DNA of 64,000 nt from Roseiconus nitratireducens (GCF_008629675.1 NZ_VWOX01000013.1:124001-188000); one strand, 5' to 3'; shown: positions 27,801 through 37,454, counted from the first letter of the stretch. A program made the numbers and translations. The notes: generated from the sequence alone by a model not told the origin.

Positions 27801-30493
27801 GGACCGGCATTGTTGACCGTGATCACGAATTCGATTTCGTCGCCGACCGACGGCGAAAAGTTGTTCACGACCTTGGTCAAGGACAGATCGATTTCCCGGG
27901 GTCGGATGGACGCTTCGTCCTGGTCGTCTTCGTTGGGGTCGTTGTTACCGGGCGTGCTGTCCGGGTCGGCCTGGTCCGAGGCGATGATCTGGGCGAAGTT
28001 GGTGGCCAAGCCCGCGTCTGTGACCAGGGCGGTCAGGTTCAAGGTGACCGGGGAACCGACCGCCACGTTGCCAACATTCCAGATCCCCGTGTTGGGGGCA
28101 TATTCGGGCGAACCTCCGCCGGAGGACAGCGCCGCCGAAACGAATTGGGTGCCGGCCGGCAATTGGTCACGCACCTGGACGCCGGTCGCCGCATCGGGGC
28201 CGCTGTTGGCGACCGTGATTTGAAAGGTGATGGTGTCCCCGACGTCCGGGGCCAGGCTGTTGACGCTTTTGGTCAGCGACAGGTCGGCGGCCGTGGGCGT
28301 GATCGTCACGTCGGCCTGGTCGTCTTCGGCCGGGGCGTTGTTCCCCGGGGTGCTGTTGGGGTCGTCGACGTTAGACGTCTGGATCTGGGCCACGTTGGTT
28401 TTCGCGCCGATCGTGTCCACCCGAGCGTTGATGGTCAGCGACGCGCTGCCCCCGGCGGCCACGCTGCCGAGTGTCCAGATGCCCGTCGCGGCGTTGTAGT
28501 CCTGGCCGACAGAAGAGGACAAGAAGGTCATGCCCGGTGGCAACAGGTCACGCACCGTCACACCGGTGGCCGCGTCGGGGCCGCTGTTCGTCACGGTGAT
28601 CACAAAGTCCACGTCATCGTTCAGATTCGGCGTGGTGTCATTGACCGTCTTGCTGAGCGCCAAGTTGGCCGAAGCTGTGGCGAATGCCACCGTGGCGAAG
28701 TCGTCGCCCATCCCGTCGCCGGGCGTGCTGTCAAAGTCGGTCTCGTTGGCGGCAATCACTTCGGCGGAGTTGTTTCGTGGACCGGCCGAGTCGACCACGG
28801 CGCGAATGGTCAGGGTCTGGGATGCGTTGGCATTGATCGAGCCGACGTCCCACAGTCCCGTGGCCGCGTTGTAGGTGCCGGCGGTGGTGGTCACGTCGCT
28901 CGGCGAGTTGATCCGGATGCCGCTGGGAAGCAAATCGCGAACCTGCACACCGGTCGCCTGTTGCGGACCGCTGTTGCCGACCGTGATCGTGAAGGTGATC
29001 GTGTCACCCAAGTTGGGTGACAGGTCGTCGACGGTCTTGGTGACGTTCAAGTCGATCTGGCGCGGCGTCAGGTCGACGCTGGCAACGTTGTTGCTGGTGA
29101 CCGCATCGGTCTGGTCGCTGCGGGTGACCGTGGCGGTGTTGGTTTTGGTTCCCAGCGATTCCACCCTGCCGACGATCGACAGCGTGGCCTGGCTGCCTGC
29201 GCCAACGGGCAGCGAACCGACGTTCCAAATGCCAGTCGAGGCGTTGTAGTTGTCACCAGCCGAAGAGGACAGGAAACGAACCCCGCTGGGCAACAGGTCG
29301 GTGACTTGCACCCCCGTGGCCGCCGCGGGACCGTTGTTGGTGATCCCGATCGTGTAGGTGACCGTCTGGCCGACATCGGGCAGCAGGTTGTCAACGGACT
29401 TGGTCACTGCCAGGTCAGCTTCGTCAAAATTGTCGAAGTTGGCGACAAACGGCGTCTGTCCGAACGCGCCGATCAATTCCGCGATGCCGTTGGTCGTCAG
29501 GCCGCCGGTGATTTCCAACTCCACCGCGGTGACGTTCGTGAAATCGGCTCCGCCGCCGATCGCGGAGAAAACCGAGAACGGAACGAATTCGACTTGGCGG
29601 TCAACCGTTCCGGCCGGGAAGTGCGGGATCGTGATGATGGCTTCCGAATAGCGTCCCGCGGCCGATGAGTTGTCGTCGTTGGAGTACACCCTCAGAATCG
29701 CTTCGGCTTCGTCGGTGTCGGTTCCCATCACCAGGTTGAATCCGACGGCCTGGCCGCCGCCGGTCAAGTCTTCGTTCAAACCCGTGTCGTCGACATCGAC
29801 CGGATCCGAGTCGATTCCGTCCCAGACGATTCGGCGTTCCCCGTCGCCGCCGCCCAGCGAATCGAAGGTGATCGCGTTGGGAACCAGCGTCGGGTCGTCG
29901 ACGGCCAGTTGAACCGTGCCCTGCGGCGAGGACAGGCTGACAATCAGGTCGCGTTGTCCACCGATCGCGTCTTCGGTCAGCAGTTGGTCGGTGACCGGGA
30001 CGCCGTCATTGGTGGTGTCGGTGACTTTCTGGAACGAATCATTGAAGGTGTCGATCGGTTCGACCAGGCGTCCAGCGACGTCCTCGGTCGTGACGGTGAT
30101 CGTCGGGGAAAGTTTTTCCTCCAACTGCCGTCCACCCGAGGTCGTTTGAGACAACTGTCGGACGACGTAGTTTCCCGCGGTGACGCGGGGGAAGGAATAC
30201 AGGCCGTCGCTGTTGGTGGTCGCGGTGTCCACCACCCCGCCAGACACGTTTTCCAAACGCACCTGCGCCCCGCTGATCCGGGGTTCACCGACGTCGACCT
30301 GGTCGTTGCCGTTGACGTCATCAAACAAGGTGCCGGAGATTGAGGCCAGGTCGACGGCGACGGCCAGGACGCGGCGGTTTTCCAGCGTCTCCAGGCGAGG
30401 CTGGAACGCGGTGCCGCGTCGACGCTTGGGACGGGAGAGACGTTTTCCGGGTCGACCTGCCTGGGCAGGACGATTGTCGAAACGAGATTTCAT
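24824..30493 (-). CDS. Giant surface protein: export motif, SdrD_B-like domain, eleven DUF11 repeats
   Basis: A 1889-residue protein. ATG 30493 begins a basic leader (MKSRFDNRPAQAGRPGKRLS) followed by FQPRLETLENRRVLAVAV, the planctomycete LEPR-type export motif. Next is an SdrD_B-like domain (ISGTLFDDVNGNDQVDVGEP), then about 250 residues including a region rich in Asp. Eleven tandem DUF11 domains follow, each opening like ADLSLTKSVNSLAPDVGDTI and containing NSGPDAATGVQVRDLLP and a YN-TG-WNVG motif. They are joined by acidic linkers of the type DPDSTPGNNDPNEDDQ, probable calcium sites. Repeat six carries an insertion of about 110 residues. The protein ends in KRLFLSR with no sortase motif. 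Probable role: cell-surface adhesion or matrix. The antisense strand is open over long stretches because of the repeats. Confidence 0.92.
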   Translation of the reverse strand: MKSRFDNRPAQAGRPGKRLSRPKRRRGTAFQPRLETLENRRVLAVAVDLASISGTLFDDVNGNDQVDVGEPRISGAQVRLENVSGGVVDTATTNSDGLYSFPRVTAGNYVVRQLSQTTSGGRQLEEKLSPTITVTTEDVAGRLVEPIDTFNDSFQKVTDTTNDGVPVTDQLLTEDAIGGQRDLIVSLSSPQGTVQLAVDDPTLVPNAITFDSLGGGDGERRIVWDGIDSDPVDVDDTGLNEDLTGGGQAVGFNLVMGTDTDEAEAILRVYSNDDNSSAAGRYSEAIITIPHFPAGTVDRQVEFVPFSVFSAIGGGADFTNVTAVELEITGGLTTNGIAELIGAFGQTPFVANFDNFDEADLAVTKSVDNLLPDVGQTVTYTIGITNNGPAAATGVQVTDLLPSGVRFLSSSAGDNYNASTGIWNVGSLPVGAGSQATLSIVGRVESLGTKTNTATVTRSDQTDAVTSNNVASVDLTPRQIDLNVTKTVDDLSPNLGDTITFTITVGNSGPQQATGVQVRDLLPSGIRINSPSDVTTTAGTYNAATGLWDVGSINANASQTLTIRAVVDSAGPRNNSAEVIAANETDFDSTPGDGMGDDFATVAFATASANLALSKTVNDTTPNLNDDVDFVITVTNSGPDAATGVTVRDLLPPGMTFLSSSVGQDYNAATGIWTLGSVAAGGSASLTINARVDTIGAKTNVAQIQTSNVDDPNSTPGNNAPAEDDQADVTITPTAADLSLTKSVNSLAPDVGDTITFQITVANSGPDAATGVQVRDQLPAGTQFVSAALSSGGGSPEYAPNTGIWNVGNVAVGSPVTLNLTALVTDAGLATNFAQIIASDQADPDSTPGNNDPNEDDQDEASIRPREIDLSLTKVVNNFSPSVGDEIEFVITVNNAGPDVATGVLVEETLPEGVTPLSETPSRGSYNRSTGVWNIGTVGLNDPVTLTIRTRVDSIGMGTNRAEVIAADQRDTDSTPDNNVPTEDDQASVGFTTESADLSLQKLVVGDPRPNAGDQVSFDLIVTNSGPDNATGVQITDLLPTGLTYVSNTVSAGIYNPASGVWTVGELPAPTERQTLVIGPGIYDATSGNVSFVQANSPATYQSPIAAFQSDPLGQTADALVALGFVPSQFQLRQVSRNDNPNGLNIEIRFLGEALAGVDIPRIDLVPNLNAAVNTQTIEDDAVNTNSSATLRINAIVDTTEDITNIAEVTAAGQTDPDSTPGDGEADQDDRATATLMPQSIDLSLTKTANTDKPNPGDEVVFTLQVTNDGPDPATGVEVTDLLPDGLTFVRSEPSGVYDPNTGIWSVGQLGIDASKSLNLIAIANSNVAETNNAEITAADQRDVDSTPGNGDPDEDDIAGATVTPATADLSVEKTADDMTPNVGDDVVFTIRVRNDGPDDATNVALRDQIPTGMTLAESTVTDGDYDASNGVWTIPSLPAGQDATLTLQASVDSVEDKTNVAQIIASDQFDPDSTPANDDPTEDDQASASLSPELVDLALTKEVDQDMPNIGDVVLFEIALSNDGPSDATGVTVLDQLPEGLTFQSSQPSSGSYDPLSGIWNVGTVPAGETPTLQIEAVVETISSAVNTAQVQTIDQPDSDSVPGNDDPEEDDQASVTLMTQVADLSIEKTASTETPGRTEEFEFTIRVSNAGPNTATGVIVNDPLPPGLRFISADPSTGTYDPETGQWMIPSIPMGSPQTLRIVTAVTSAEPSTNVAEIIQTRQIDPDSTPGNGAMDEDDIASITVTPRVVDVSVTGSVSDDAPLEGDTIQLSFTASNEGPSDATGVEFSVLLPDGLTLVSSQPQSGTYNSNTGRWIVGDVPAGSATRLVLNVRIDQRGIKNVPIELVAANEFDVDSTPDNGIEQEDDQTSVIIRAPRLLNKRLFLSR

Positions 30494-30971
30494 CGGGAGG
30501 ATCGGTGTTTCGGGTGCGATTGGTCGGTGCCCAGTCCGACAAAGCCGGTGCCGCAACCGTCGACGCAACCAGACGGCTTGTCGGCGCAGGGCAGAACACA
30601 TCGCATTCGGCATCGGCACTCGGGGGCCGGCCGTGGACCAAATTCGTTCCGCGGAGCGGGGAAAGGGAGCGACCGGTAGTGGTGATTCGGATGAACGCAG
30701 TCGACCGGGTCGCTCGGGAACGGCCACCGACGATGGATGTCCCGAGGTGCTCTTCGCAGGGGCATTTTCGCGGTTCGTGTTATCCCGATCCGCGAAATCC
30801 TGACGCCTGGCAGGCTCGCCCGGGGTGTGTTTCGGGGAATGTCAGAACCACGCAGCGAGATTTGGGAGCAGACATTTCGCCTGTCAATCATCTATACTGG
30901 GATGCCATCTGAACCGGCGCGACGGTCTCGCTCACGCCGCTACGATCCCACCTCCAGCCACCCCGCCGACT
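30494..30971. promoter_or_regulatory. Divergent intergenic region with a candidate -10 element, 478 bp
   Basis: This region lies between the divergent DUF11 protein gene and the PSCyt gene. TATACT at 30893-30898 is a good -10 for the plus strand, but no good -35 lies at the usual distance. A start near 30905 would put the GTG at 30972 within the transcript and exclude upstream start codons. Nothing else stands out. Confidence 0.35.
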
Positions 30972-33900
30972 GTGTATCGCTTCGCACTCTGCTGTTTCGT
31001 CGTGCTGTCGTTGGCGACGGACTCGTTTGGCCAGTCCAATTCACGAGCCGACGAAGATCTGTTCGAAATCCACGTTCGCCCGACGCTGGTGGCTCATTGC
31101 ATCCGCTGCCACGGCCCGGACAAGCAGGAAGGCGGATTGAAACTCACGTCGCTGGAAGACTTGTTGGCCGGTGGAGACTCCGGGCCCGCGATCGTGATCG
31201 GCAAGCCGGAGGAAAGCCTGCTCGTAGAGGCGTTGCGGTACGAATCCTACGAGATGCCGCCGGACGGCCAGCTGGAACAGGACCGCATCAGCGGGATGGT
31301 CCAGTGGATTGCCGCGGGCGCACCCTGGCCCAACGACGTGGCTTTAAAAATGCCGCCCAAGATTGCCGACGAAGACCGGCAGTGGTGGTGTTATCAACCG
31401 ATTGCAGACCCGGAACCGCCCGCGATCGACGGGGACACGTGGTGTCGCAACGGAATCGATCACTTCGTGCTTTCCAAGCTTTCCCAGGCGGGGCTCCATC
31501 CCGCCGAGCCCGCAGACCAGTTGACGCTGATTCGGCGATTGCATTTCACGCTGACCGGACTGCCGCCGGATGCGCGGGCGATCGAGGAGGCGTCGTCGCC
31601 GGATTTCGACTACGACGCTTGGGTGCAGCGTCTGCTGGACAGTCCGGCGTATGGAGAGAATCAAGCGCGGTTCTGGTTGGACTTGGTTCGGTACGCCGAA
31701 TCCGATGGCTATCGCGCCGACTTTGAACGCCCCGAGGCACACCACTATCGGGACTACGTGATCGCATCGTTCAACGAAGACAAATCCTACGACCAATTTG
31801 TCCGCGAACAGATCGCCGGCGACGAGATCGCGCCGGGAAGCCGGGAAGCCCTGACCGCAACGATGTACCTGCGGCACTGGATCTATGAGCACAATCAGCG
31901 CGACGTGGAAACGCAGTGGCACGAGATCCTCAGCGACATCACCGAGACGACCAGCGACGTGTTCCTGGCCCAGGGGCTGAAGTGCGCCCGCTGTCACGAC
32001 CACAAATTTGACCCGCTGCTGCAGCAGGACTATTTCCGGTTCAAGGCATTCTTTGCAGCGTTCCAGCCCACGGAAGATCAACCGATCGCTGACGTCCAGG
32101 CGCGTCGTGCGTATCAACAACAGCTAGCCGAATGGGAGCAGGCGACGGCCGAGATTCGCAAGCGACTGCGTAAAATCGAATTGCCGGTGGCGTTGAAACA
32201 TGCGACCCGCGAAGGGTTCGACAAGTTCATCCCGGAGATTCAGGCGATGATCCGCAAACCTGTCGATCAGCGGACTCCCTACGAACACCAGATCGCTTCC
32301 CTCGCGTCGCGTCAGTTCGATTTGCCCTACGACAAACTTGACCAATGGCTCAGTGTGGAAGAACAGGCTGAACGCCAGTCTTTGAAGCAGGAACTTGCCA
32401 AGTTCGATTCGTTGAAGCCTGAACCGCTGGAGCGGATGAAGTTCGTCGCCAGCGACGTCGGTCCCGTCGCACCGGTGACTTACGTGCCCGACGACAAGGA
32501 AAAGAAACCGGTTTCGCCGGGATATCTGACGTTGTTGAATCCCGACCCGGCGACGATTCCCGACCTCCCCGAACCGCTGGAAACCACGGGGCGGCGGACC
32601 GCTCTGGCGAACTGGATCGCCAACCCACAGAACCCGTTGACGGCTCGCGTGATCGTCAATCGGATTTGGCAGCAGCACTTCGGGCGGGGCCTGGTGGACA
32701 ACTCTAGTGACTTCGGTCGGTTGGGCGCCCCGCCGACTCATCCCTTGCTGTTGGATTACCTGGCAAGCCGCTTGATCGAAGACGGGTGGAGTCTGAAAAA
32801 GCTGCATCGTCGGATTCTGACTTCGGCAACGTACCGACAATCGTCCCAACGGCCGATCGACCAGCTTGCCAAGGAATCCGATCCGAACAACGACCTTTTG
32901 TGGCGGATGCGCACGCGACGCTTGTCCGGGGAAGAGATCACCGATGCCGTGTTGGCGGCGAGCGGAGAGTTGGAAAAACTGAAGCGGGCGATTTACAAGC
33001 CGGTCCGCCGCAACAGCCCCGATCCGCTGCTGGCCGCGTTCGATGCTCCCGACCGAATCCGCAGCGTTGGAAAGCGTCACCGGACGACCACTTCCACCCA
33101 GGCCCTGTTGTTGGCCAACGGGTCGTGGTCGCACCAGCGCGCCCGGGCCATCGCCGATCGATTTGAATCGGAGCAAGACGACACCGATGCGTTTTTGCAG
33201 TCGCTGTATCCCGCGCTGTTCGGCCGCCAAGCCAGTCTGGATGAGGTCTTGATGGCCGAAGATTTCGTGGAGCGTTACGTCCAAGCGACGCCGGAGCAAA
33301 CGGTTCCCGAGTACCAATCGTTGGTCACCATGCCGTCGACCGGTCAGCAGGCGGTGAACCTGCAACCCGGCGGGCCGCTTCGGATGAGTTTGAAGGCTTC
33401 GGATTCGCTTCCTGAAGGCGACTTCACCATCGAAGCGGTCGTGTTGTTGCGCTCGATTTACGACGATGCGTCCGTCCGCACGATTGTGGCGCAGTGGAAA
33501 GGGAGTAAAAAGCAGCCGGGCTGGTCGTTGGGCGTCACGTCAAAGAAGAGTCGTTACGAGCCGCGCAATTTGATCCTGCAACTGATCGGAAAGAACGCCC
33601 AGGGAGACGACCTGCACTACGAAGTGGTGCCCTCGGGATTGCGACCGGAATTGAACAAGCCCTACTACGTCGCCGTCAGGGTCGACTTGCAGGATCCGTC
33701 CGAAAGTGGCATCACTTTCTACCTGAAGGACTTGACCGACAAGGATGCCAAGCTGCGGACGGCGTCCGCCAAACACACCGTGGTCTCTGGGATCCGTCCC
33801 TCCAACGATGTCACCATCGGAGACCGGTTTGGTCACCATCAATGGGACGGCCTGATTGACAGCCTGCGCGTGGAGGATCGATCACGGGATCTGTCGCAAG

Positions 33901-34112
33901 TCGCCCAGGCGGACTCGCCAGAGGGCTTGCCGCGATACGTCATCGACTGGCAATTCGAAGATCCCCAGCGTCTGGGGTTGGATTCATCCGGCAACGGCAA
34001 TCACGCTTGGGCCAAGGTGGAACGGCCCGAAGTGGAGACCCCGCGCGAGCAGGCTTTGGTGGCACTGGTGCACGCGCTGTTGAACTCAAACGAGCTGATT
34101 TATGTCGACTGA
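30972..34112 (+). CDS. PSCyt1-DUF1549-DUF1553 planctomycete cytochrome with LamG-like domain
   Basis: A 1046-residue exported protein. GTG 30972 starts a signal peptide (VYRFALCCFVVLSLATDSFG). Order: PSCyt1 haem motif CIRCHGPDKQEGGLKL (about 42), DUF1549 (about 160-370) with a second CXXCH (CARCHDHKFDPLLQQDYF, about 338), DUF1553 (about 535-760; TGRRTALANWIANPQNPLTA, IWQQHFGRGLV), an embedded or following LamG/concanavalin-like domain (about 790-1030), and the terminal family end ALLNSNELIYVD. These proteins come paired with DUF1501 genes, as here. The pair is thought to act in breakdown of complex, often sulfated, polysaccharides; exact chemistry is not established. Confidence 0.93.
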   Translation: MYRFALCCFVVLSLATDSFGQSNSRADEDLFEIHVRPTLVAHCIRCHGPDKQEGGLKLTSLEDLLAGGDSGPAIVIGKPEESLLVEALRYESYEMPPDGQLEQDRISGMVQWIAAGAPWPNDVALKMPPKIADEDRQWWCYQPIADPEPPAIDGDTWCRNGIDHFVLSKLSQAGLHPAEPADQLTLIRRLHFTLTGLPPDARAIEEASSPDFDYDAWVQRLLDSPAYGENQARFWLDLVRYAESDGYRADFERPEAHHYRDYVIASFNEDKSYDQFVREQIAGDEIAPGSREALTATMYLRHWIYEHNQRDVETQWHEILSDITETTSDVFLAQGLKCARCHDHKFDPLLQQDYFRFKAFFAAFQPTEDQPIADVQARRAYQQQLAEWEQATAEIRKRLRKIELPVALKHATREGFDKFIPEIQAMIRKPVDQRTPYEHQIASLASRQFDLPYDKLDQWLSVEEQAERQSLKQELAKFDSLKPEPLERMKFVASDVGPVAPVTYVPDDKEKKPVSPGYLTLLNPDPATIPDLPEPLETTGRRTALANWIANPQNPLTARVIVNRIWQQHFGRGLVDNSSDFGRLGAPPTHPLLLDYLASRLIEDGWSLKKLHRRILTSATYRQSSQRPIDQLAKESDPNNDLLWRMRTRRLSGEEITDAVLAASGELEKLKRAIYKPVRRNSPDPLLAAFDAPDRIRSVGKRHRTTTSTQALLLANGSWSHQRARAIADRFESEQDDTDAFLQSLYPALFGRQASLDEVLMAEDFVERYVQATPEQTVPEYQSLVTMPSTGQQAVNLQPGGPLRMSLKASDSLPEGDFTIEAVVLLRSIYDDASVRTIVAQWKGSKKQPGWSLGVTSKKSRYEPRNLILQLIGKNAQGDDLHYEVVPSGLRPELNKPYYVAVRVDLQDPSESGITFYLKDLTDKDAKLRTASAKHTVVSGIRPSNDVTIGDRFGHHQWDGLIDSLRVEDRSRDLSQVAQADSPEGLPRYVIDWQFEDPQRLGLDSSGNGNHAWAKVERPEVETPREQALVALVHALLNSNELIYVD

Positions 34113-34131
34113 ACGTTCCCCAGGACATTCA

Positions 34132-35544
34132 ATGCGGTCCGAACCTTTTTTGTCGCGGCGAGACATGCTCGTCAACTCGGGCACCGGATTCGGTGCGCTC
34201 GCGCTGGCGGCCTTGCTCAGCGAGCAGAGCGACGCATCCGGTGCGCAGGCGTCGCCGCTGGCGGCCCGCTTGACCCATCATCGGCCGCGGGCAAAAAACG
34301 TCATCTTCCTGTTCATGGAAGGCGGTCCGAGTCACATCGACACGTTCGATCCCAAACCCGCTTTGCAGGAATTGGCCGGTAAACCGTTGCCGGAAAGTTT
34401 TGGACGGGTGATCACCGCGATGGGCGAATTCGACTCTCCGGTGTTGGCGTCCAAACGAAAATGGAAGCAACACGGAGAAAGCGGGCTGTGGATTTCCGAT
34501 TGGCTGCCTCACATGGCCACCCGTGCCGACGACCTGGCGGTGATCCGTTCCTGCTGGACCAACGGCATCAATCACTCCGGCGGCGTTTGCCAGATGAACA
34601 CCGGCACGCAGTTCGCCGGGCGTCCGTCCCTGGGCAGTTGGGTGACGTACGGGCTGGGAACCGAAAACCAGAATCTGCCGGCGTTCGTCGTCATGCAGGA
34701 CAAGGGCACCGTTGTGAACGGCCCTCGCAACTGGGGAACCGGATTCATGCCGGCGGTGTATCAAGGAACCGCCATGCAGGTCGAAGGAGAACCCTTCAAA
34801 AACCTGTCGCCGCCGGAGCATGTGACGCGGAAGCAGCAACGGCTGGCCCTGGACTATCTGGCGTCGGTCAATCATCGGCATCGCGATTCCCGCGCCGAGA
34901 ACAGCGAACTGGAGGCCCGCATCCGCAGCTACGAACTGGCGTTTCAGATGCAAAGCCACGCCCCCGAAGCCGTCGACCTGGCCCAGGAAACGGCCGAAAC
35001 CAAAGCCCTGTACGGTTTGGACCAGAAAGAAACGGCGGAGTTTGGGCGGAATTGCTTACTCGCCCGGCGAATGGTCGAACGCGGCGTCCGTTTCGTCCAG
35101 TGCTACCACGGGGCCGGCAGCCAATGGGATGCCCACAGCAAGATCGAATCCAATCACACCAAGATGTGCCGCGGCATGGACAAGCCCGTTGCGGGACTGT
35201 TGACCGACTTGGCTCGACGCGGGCTATTGGAAGAAACCCTGGTCGTCTGGGGCGGCGAATTCGGGCGGACGCCGATGAGCGAGAAAGGGGACGGTCGCGA
35301 TCACAACCCGACCGGGTTCACCATGGTGATGGCCGGTGGAGGTGTCAAAGCCGGTCAGACCTTCGGGAGTACCGACGAAGTCGGATTGCACGCGGTTGAG
35401 GATCGCCTGCATGTCCGCGACCTGCACTCGACGATCCTGTACCTGATGGGAATCGACCACAAGAAGCTGGTCTACATCAACAAAGGCCGACCCGAACGAA
35501 TCGACATGAACGAAGGGCACGTCTACCGAAAGATCTTGGCCTGA
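34132..35544 (+). CDS. DUF1501 sulfatase-like protein with Tat-type signal
   Basis: A 470-residue DUF1501 protein. ATG 34132 is preferred because AGGA lies seven bases upstream and it avoids overlap with the previous gene; ATG 34102 would overlap by 11 bases. The N-terminus (FLSRRDMLVNSGTGFGALAL) is a twin-arginine-type signal. The body shows family motifs: NVIFLFMEGGPSHIDTFDPK, VWGGEFGRTPMSEKGDGRDH and DLHSTILYLMGIDH. The fold is related to alkaline phosphatase/sulfatase, and the Asp/His residues in those motifs are the likely metal ligands. It follows its usual PSCyt/DUF1553 partner. Confidence 0.93.
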   Translation: MRSEPFLSRRDMLVNSGTGFGALALAALLSEQSDASGAQASPLAARLTHHRPRAKNVIFLFMEGGPSHIDTFDPKPALQELAGKPLPESFGRVITAMGEFDSPVLASKRKWKQHGESGLWISDWLPHMATRADDLAVIRSCWTNGINHSGGVCQMNTGTQFAGRPSLGSWVTYGLGTENQNLPAFVVMQDKGTVVNGPRNWGTGFMPAVYQGTAMQVEGEPFKNLSPPEHVTRKQQRLALDYLASVNHRHRDSRAENSELEARIRSYELAFQMQSHAPEAVDLAQETAETKALYGLDQKETAEFGRNCLLARRMVERGVRFVQCYHGAGSQWDAHSKIESNHTKMCRGMDKPVAGLLTDLARRGLLEETLVVWGGEFGRTPMSEKGDGRDHNPTGFTMVMAGGGVKAGQTFGSTDEVGLHAVEDRLHVRDLHSTILYLMGIDHKKLVYINKGRPERIDMNEGHVYRKILA

Positions 35545-35684
35545 GGCCGATCAGCACTTTGATTTTCGATAGTCGCCTTTCACTCCGTGAAAGTTGCGTT
35601 CACTCCCGCAAAACGCCCGGACGAGAGATTCAACCATCTGTTCGGGCTGAGTTTCCGTCTGCTCCGGCCAGCTTACCGCTGAAC

Positions 35685-37352
35685 TCAAAAGCGAAACTCG
35701 CCGCCGATCGTCAGACCGTGGGCCAGGTAGTCCGATTGCACCCACAGGGTTCGCGGACGCAGAGCACCCTCCAGCGGATCCAATTCGTCGGGAATCAGGC
35801 CCGGATTGACGTCGGTGTCGATCTGCTCGGAAGCCCGAATCACGTTGGGAAAGTACAGCACGGTGTAGCCGATGCTGGCATGCAAGCGGGTGGTCAATCG
35901 GAGCCCGAGTCGCAGCCCGAGCTCTGGGATCATCACGAATTCATCTTTTCGGAACGTGCCGCTGTTGGTGCGTTGAACCAACAACCCGCCCGGCAGCACG
36001 TCGGTGACGCCCGATTCGGTGTAGCTTGTGCTGCCATCGGTGCGGAGCGTTTGTTCGTTGTTCCCCAAGGCCACGCGAATCGACGATTCCAGCCAGATCT
36101 GATTGCGAACGGTTCGGCGGACCACCCCCAACTGCAAGCCTTGGAACTGGTTGGTCGTTTCGAAGGAGTCGGATAGCGAAACACTGCCGGGGGCCGTTTC
36201 CAATTCTGATTGCAGGTTCTCGCTGACCGCCAACGAGTCACGCAGTCGCAAGTTGCGGTAGCCGAGAATCCAATCCGTGCGATCCTGCATTTCGCAGGGT
36301 TGGCAGGGCACGACCGGAGACTGGCACAGGGCGAACCGCCCGTTGATCAGGAACGAACGCAAGGACGATTCGGTTCCGACCCGGACGTTGCCGCTGACCA
36401 GCCCGGGGTAGGCCAGCAGTTGAGCCGTCTGTTGACCGGCGACGATGTCGAAAAAGGGTCGCGCCAGGATGGGAGATCCGTCACTCGATGCGCTGAAGCC
36501 ATCGTTCATATCTTCCAGCCAGAAGTACTCCGTTTCGACGCCGAACCGGCGCTCGGGGGAAATCCAGAAACCGCTGCCGAGCAGAAAGCCGCTGGCCGAA
36601 CCGTCGTTCAGCTCGGTGTTGCCAAACCGCGTCGAAGTTCCCGTCTCGCCCAAGACGCCCGCGGTCGCCTGTGGAGTTCCTCCGGGGCTGGTGGTGACCA
36701 GTGAAGGACTGTCCATTCCGGAAACGTCCCACAACAGGTATTCGCCACGGAAGTACAGCCGAGAATCAATGTGTTCGCTGACGCGCGGCAACAGGGGCGG
36801 GTAGCTGGTGAAGGTGTTCGACAGGGGGCCGCCGTCAAAAATCGGCAGCAGACGGCCGTCGCCTTGAATTGGCGCCGCCATCATGGGCGCGTTGAGCGCC
36901 GTCGGGCCGGTGCTTGTCGTCGCAGCGGGGGCCCCGAAAATCGGACCATTGAACAGTCCGCCTGCGGGAGCCAGCGGTGGCGTGGTCGGGATCTGGTAGG
37001 GATCGCCCCACGAGGAGGCGGCGGCCGGATCGGTCGGCGACGTCACGACGACCGGCGGGGCCACGACTTGGCCCCACAAAGTTGCCGGGGCGAGCCCACC
37101 GGAAGCCCAGAACGTCCCAATCGCCGCCACGCAGATCCACGCAAACCTTGCCCGGCGGGAGCCGTTTCTGCAGCGCAGTGCGGGCCGGTGGGCGCGTCCG
37201 GCCTGCGTCAATGTTTTCCAGACGTGGTGCAACGAAGCGATCTCCGAGCAAGAAACAGCAGAAAATGGTCCGAGTCTCGAAATTCCGGTCAAGAATTCCG
37301 TCACTCCGACCGAACCCGCCGGAAACTGCGAAAATTGACCGCTGCACGTCAA
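35685..37352 (-). CDS. BBP7 family outer-membrane barrel protein
   Basis: Up to 555 residues. The 3' two-thirds match the planctomycete BBP7 family: SRLYFRGEYLLWDVSGMDSP, then GFLLGSGFWISPERRFGVET, then LGYRNLRLRDSL, and the barrel-type closing strand YLAHGLTIGGEFRF ending in Phe. A signal-like segment (FAWICVAAIGTFWASGGLAP) lies about 70 residues in, so the real start is probably later than ATG 37352; a TTG near 37211 is one option. A central Cys-rich bit (CQSPVVPCQPCEMQ) is unusual. Likely an outer-membrane barrel with a Pro-rich linker; its cargo is unknown. Confidence 0.85.
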   Translation of the reverse strand: MTCSGQFSQFPAGSVGVTEFLTGISRLGPFSAVSCSEIASLHHVWKTLTQAGRAHRPALRCRNGSRRARFAWICVAAIGTFWASGGLAPATLWGQVVAPPVVVTSPTDPAAASSWGDPYQIPTTPPLAPAGGLFNGPIFGAPAATTSTGPTALNAPMMAAPIQGDGRLLPIFDGGPLSNTFTSYPPLLPRVSEHIDSRLYFRGEYLLWDVSGMDSPSLVTTSPGGTPQATAGVLGETGTSTRFGNTELNDGSASGFLLGSGFWISPERRFGVETEYFWLEDMNDGFSASSDGSPILARPFFDIVAGQQTAQLLAYPGLVSGNVRVGTESSLRSFLINGRFALCQSPVVPCQPCEMQDRTDWILGYRNLRLRDSLAVSENLQSELETAPGSVSLSDSFETTNQFQGLQLGVVRRTVRNQIWLESSIRVALGNNEQTLRTDGSTSYTESGVTDVLPGGLLVQRTNSGTFRKDEFVMIPELGLRLGLRLTTRLHASIGYTVLYFPNVIRASEQIDTDVNPGLIPDELDPLEGALRPRTLWVQSDYLAHGLTIGGEFRF

Positions 37353-37424
37353 GATGAAACGATTCGGTCGAATCGGATTGCGGGCCCGGTGAGTTTCCCA
37401 AATGCCCCAGGGTGCCGAATGTCA

Positions 37425-37454
37425 AACGGTTCAGGCCCCCAACGGTTCAGGCCC
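37425..37454. repeat. 14-bp direct repeat, two exact copies
   Basis: AACGGTTCAGGCCC at 37425-37438 and 37441-37454, two bases apart, about 75 bp upstream of the longest BBP7 frame. It could be a tandem operator; no protein is implied. Confidence 0.55.

Noticed and set aside
26147..29020. Open frame of 957 codons on the plus strand
   Set aside because: It lies wholly antisense to the DUF11 repeats. The repetitive, GC-rich codons leave the opposite strand free of stops, and the translation has only repeated Gly/Arg/Val-rich segments with no domain.
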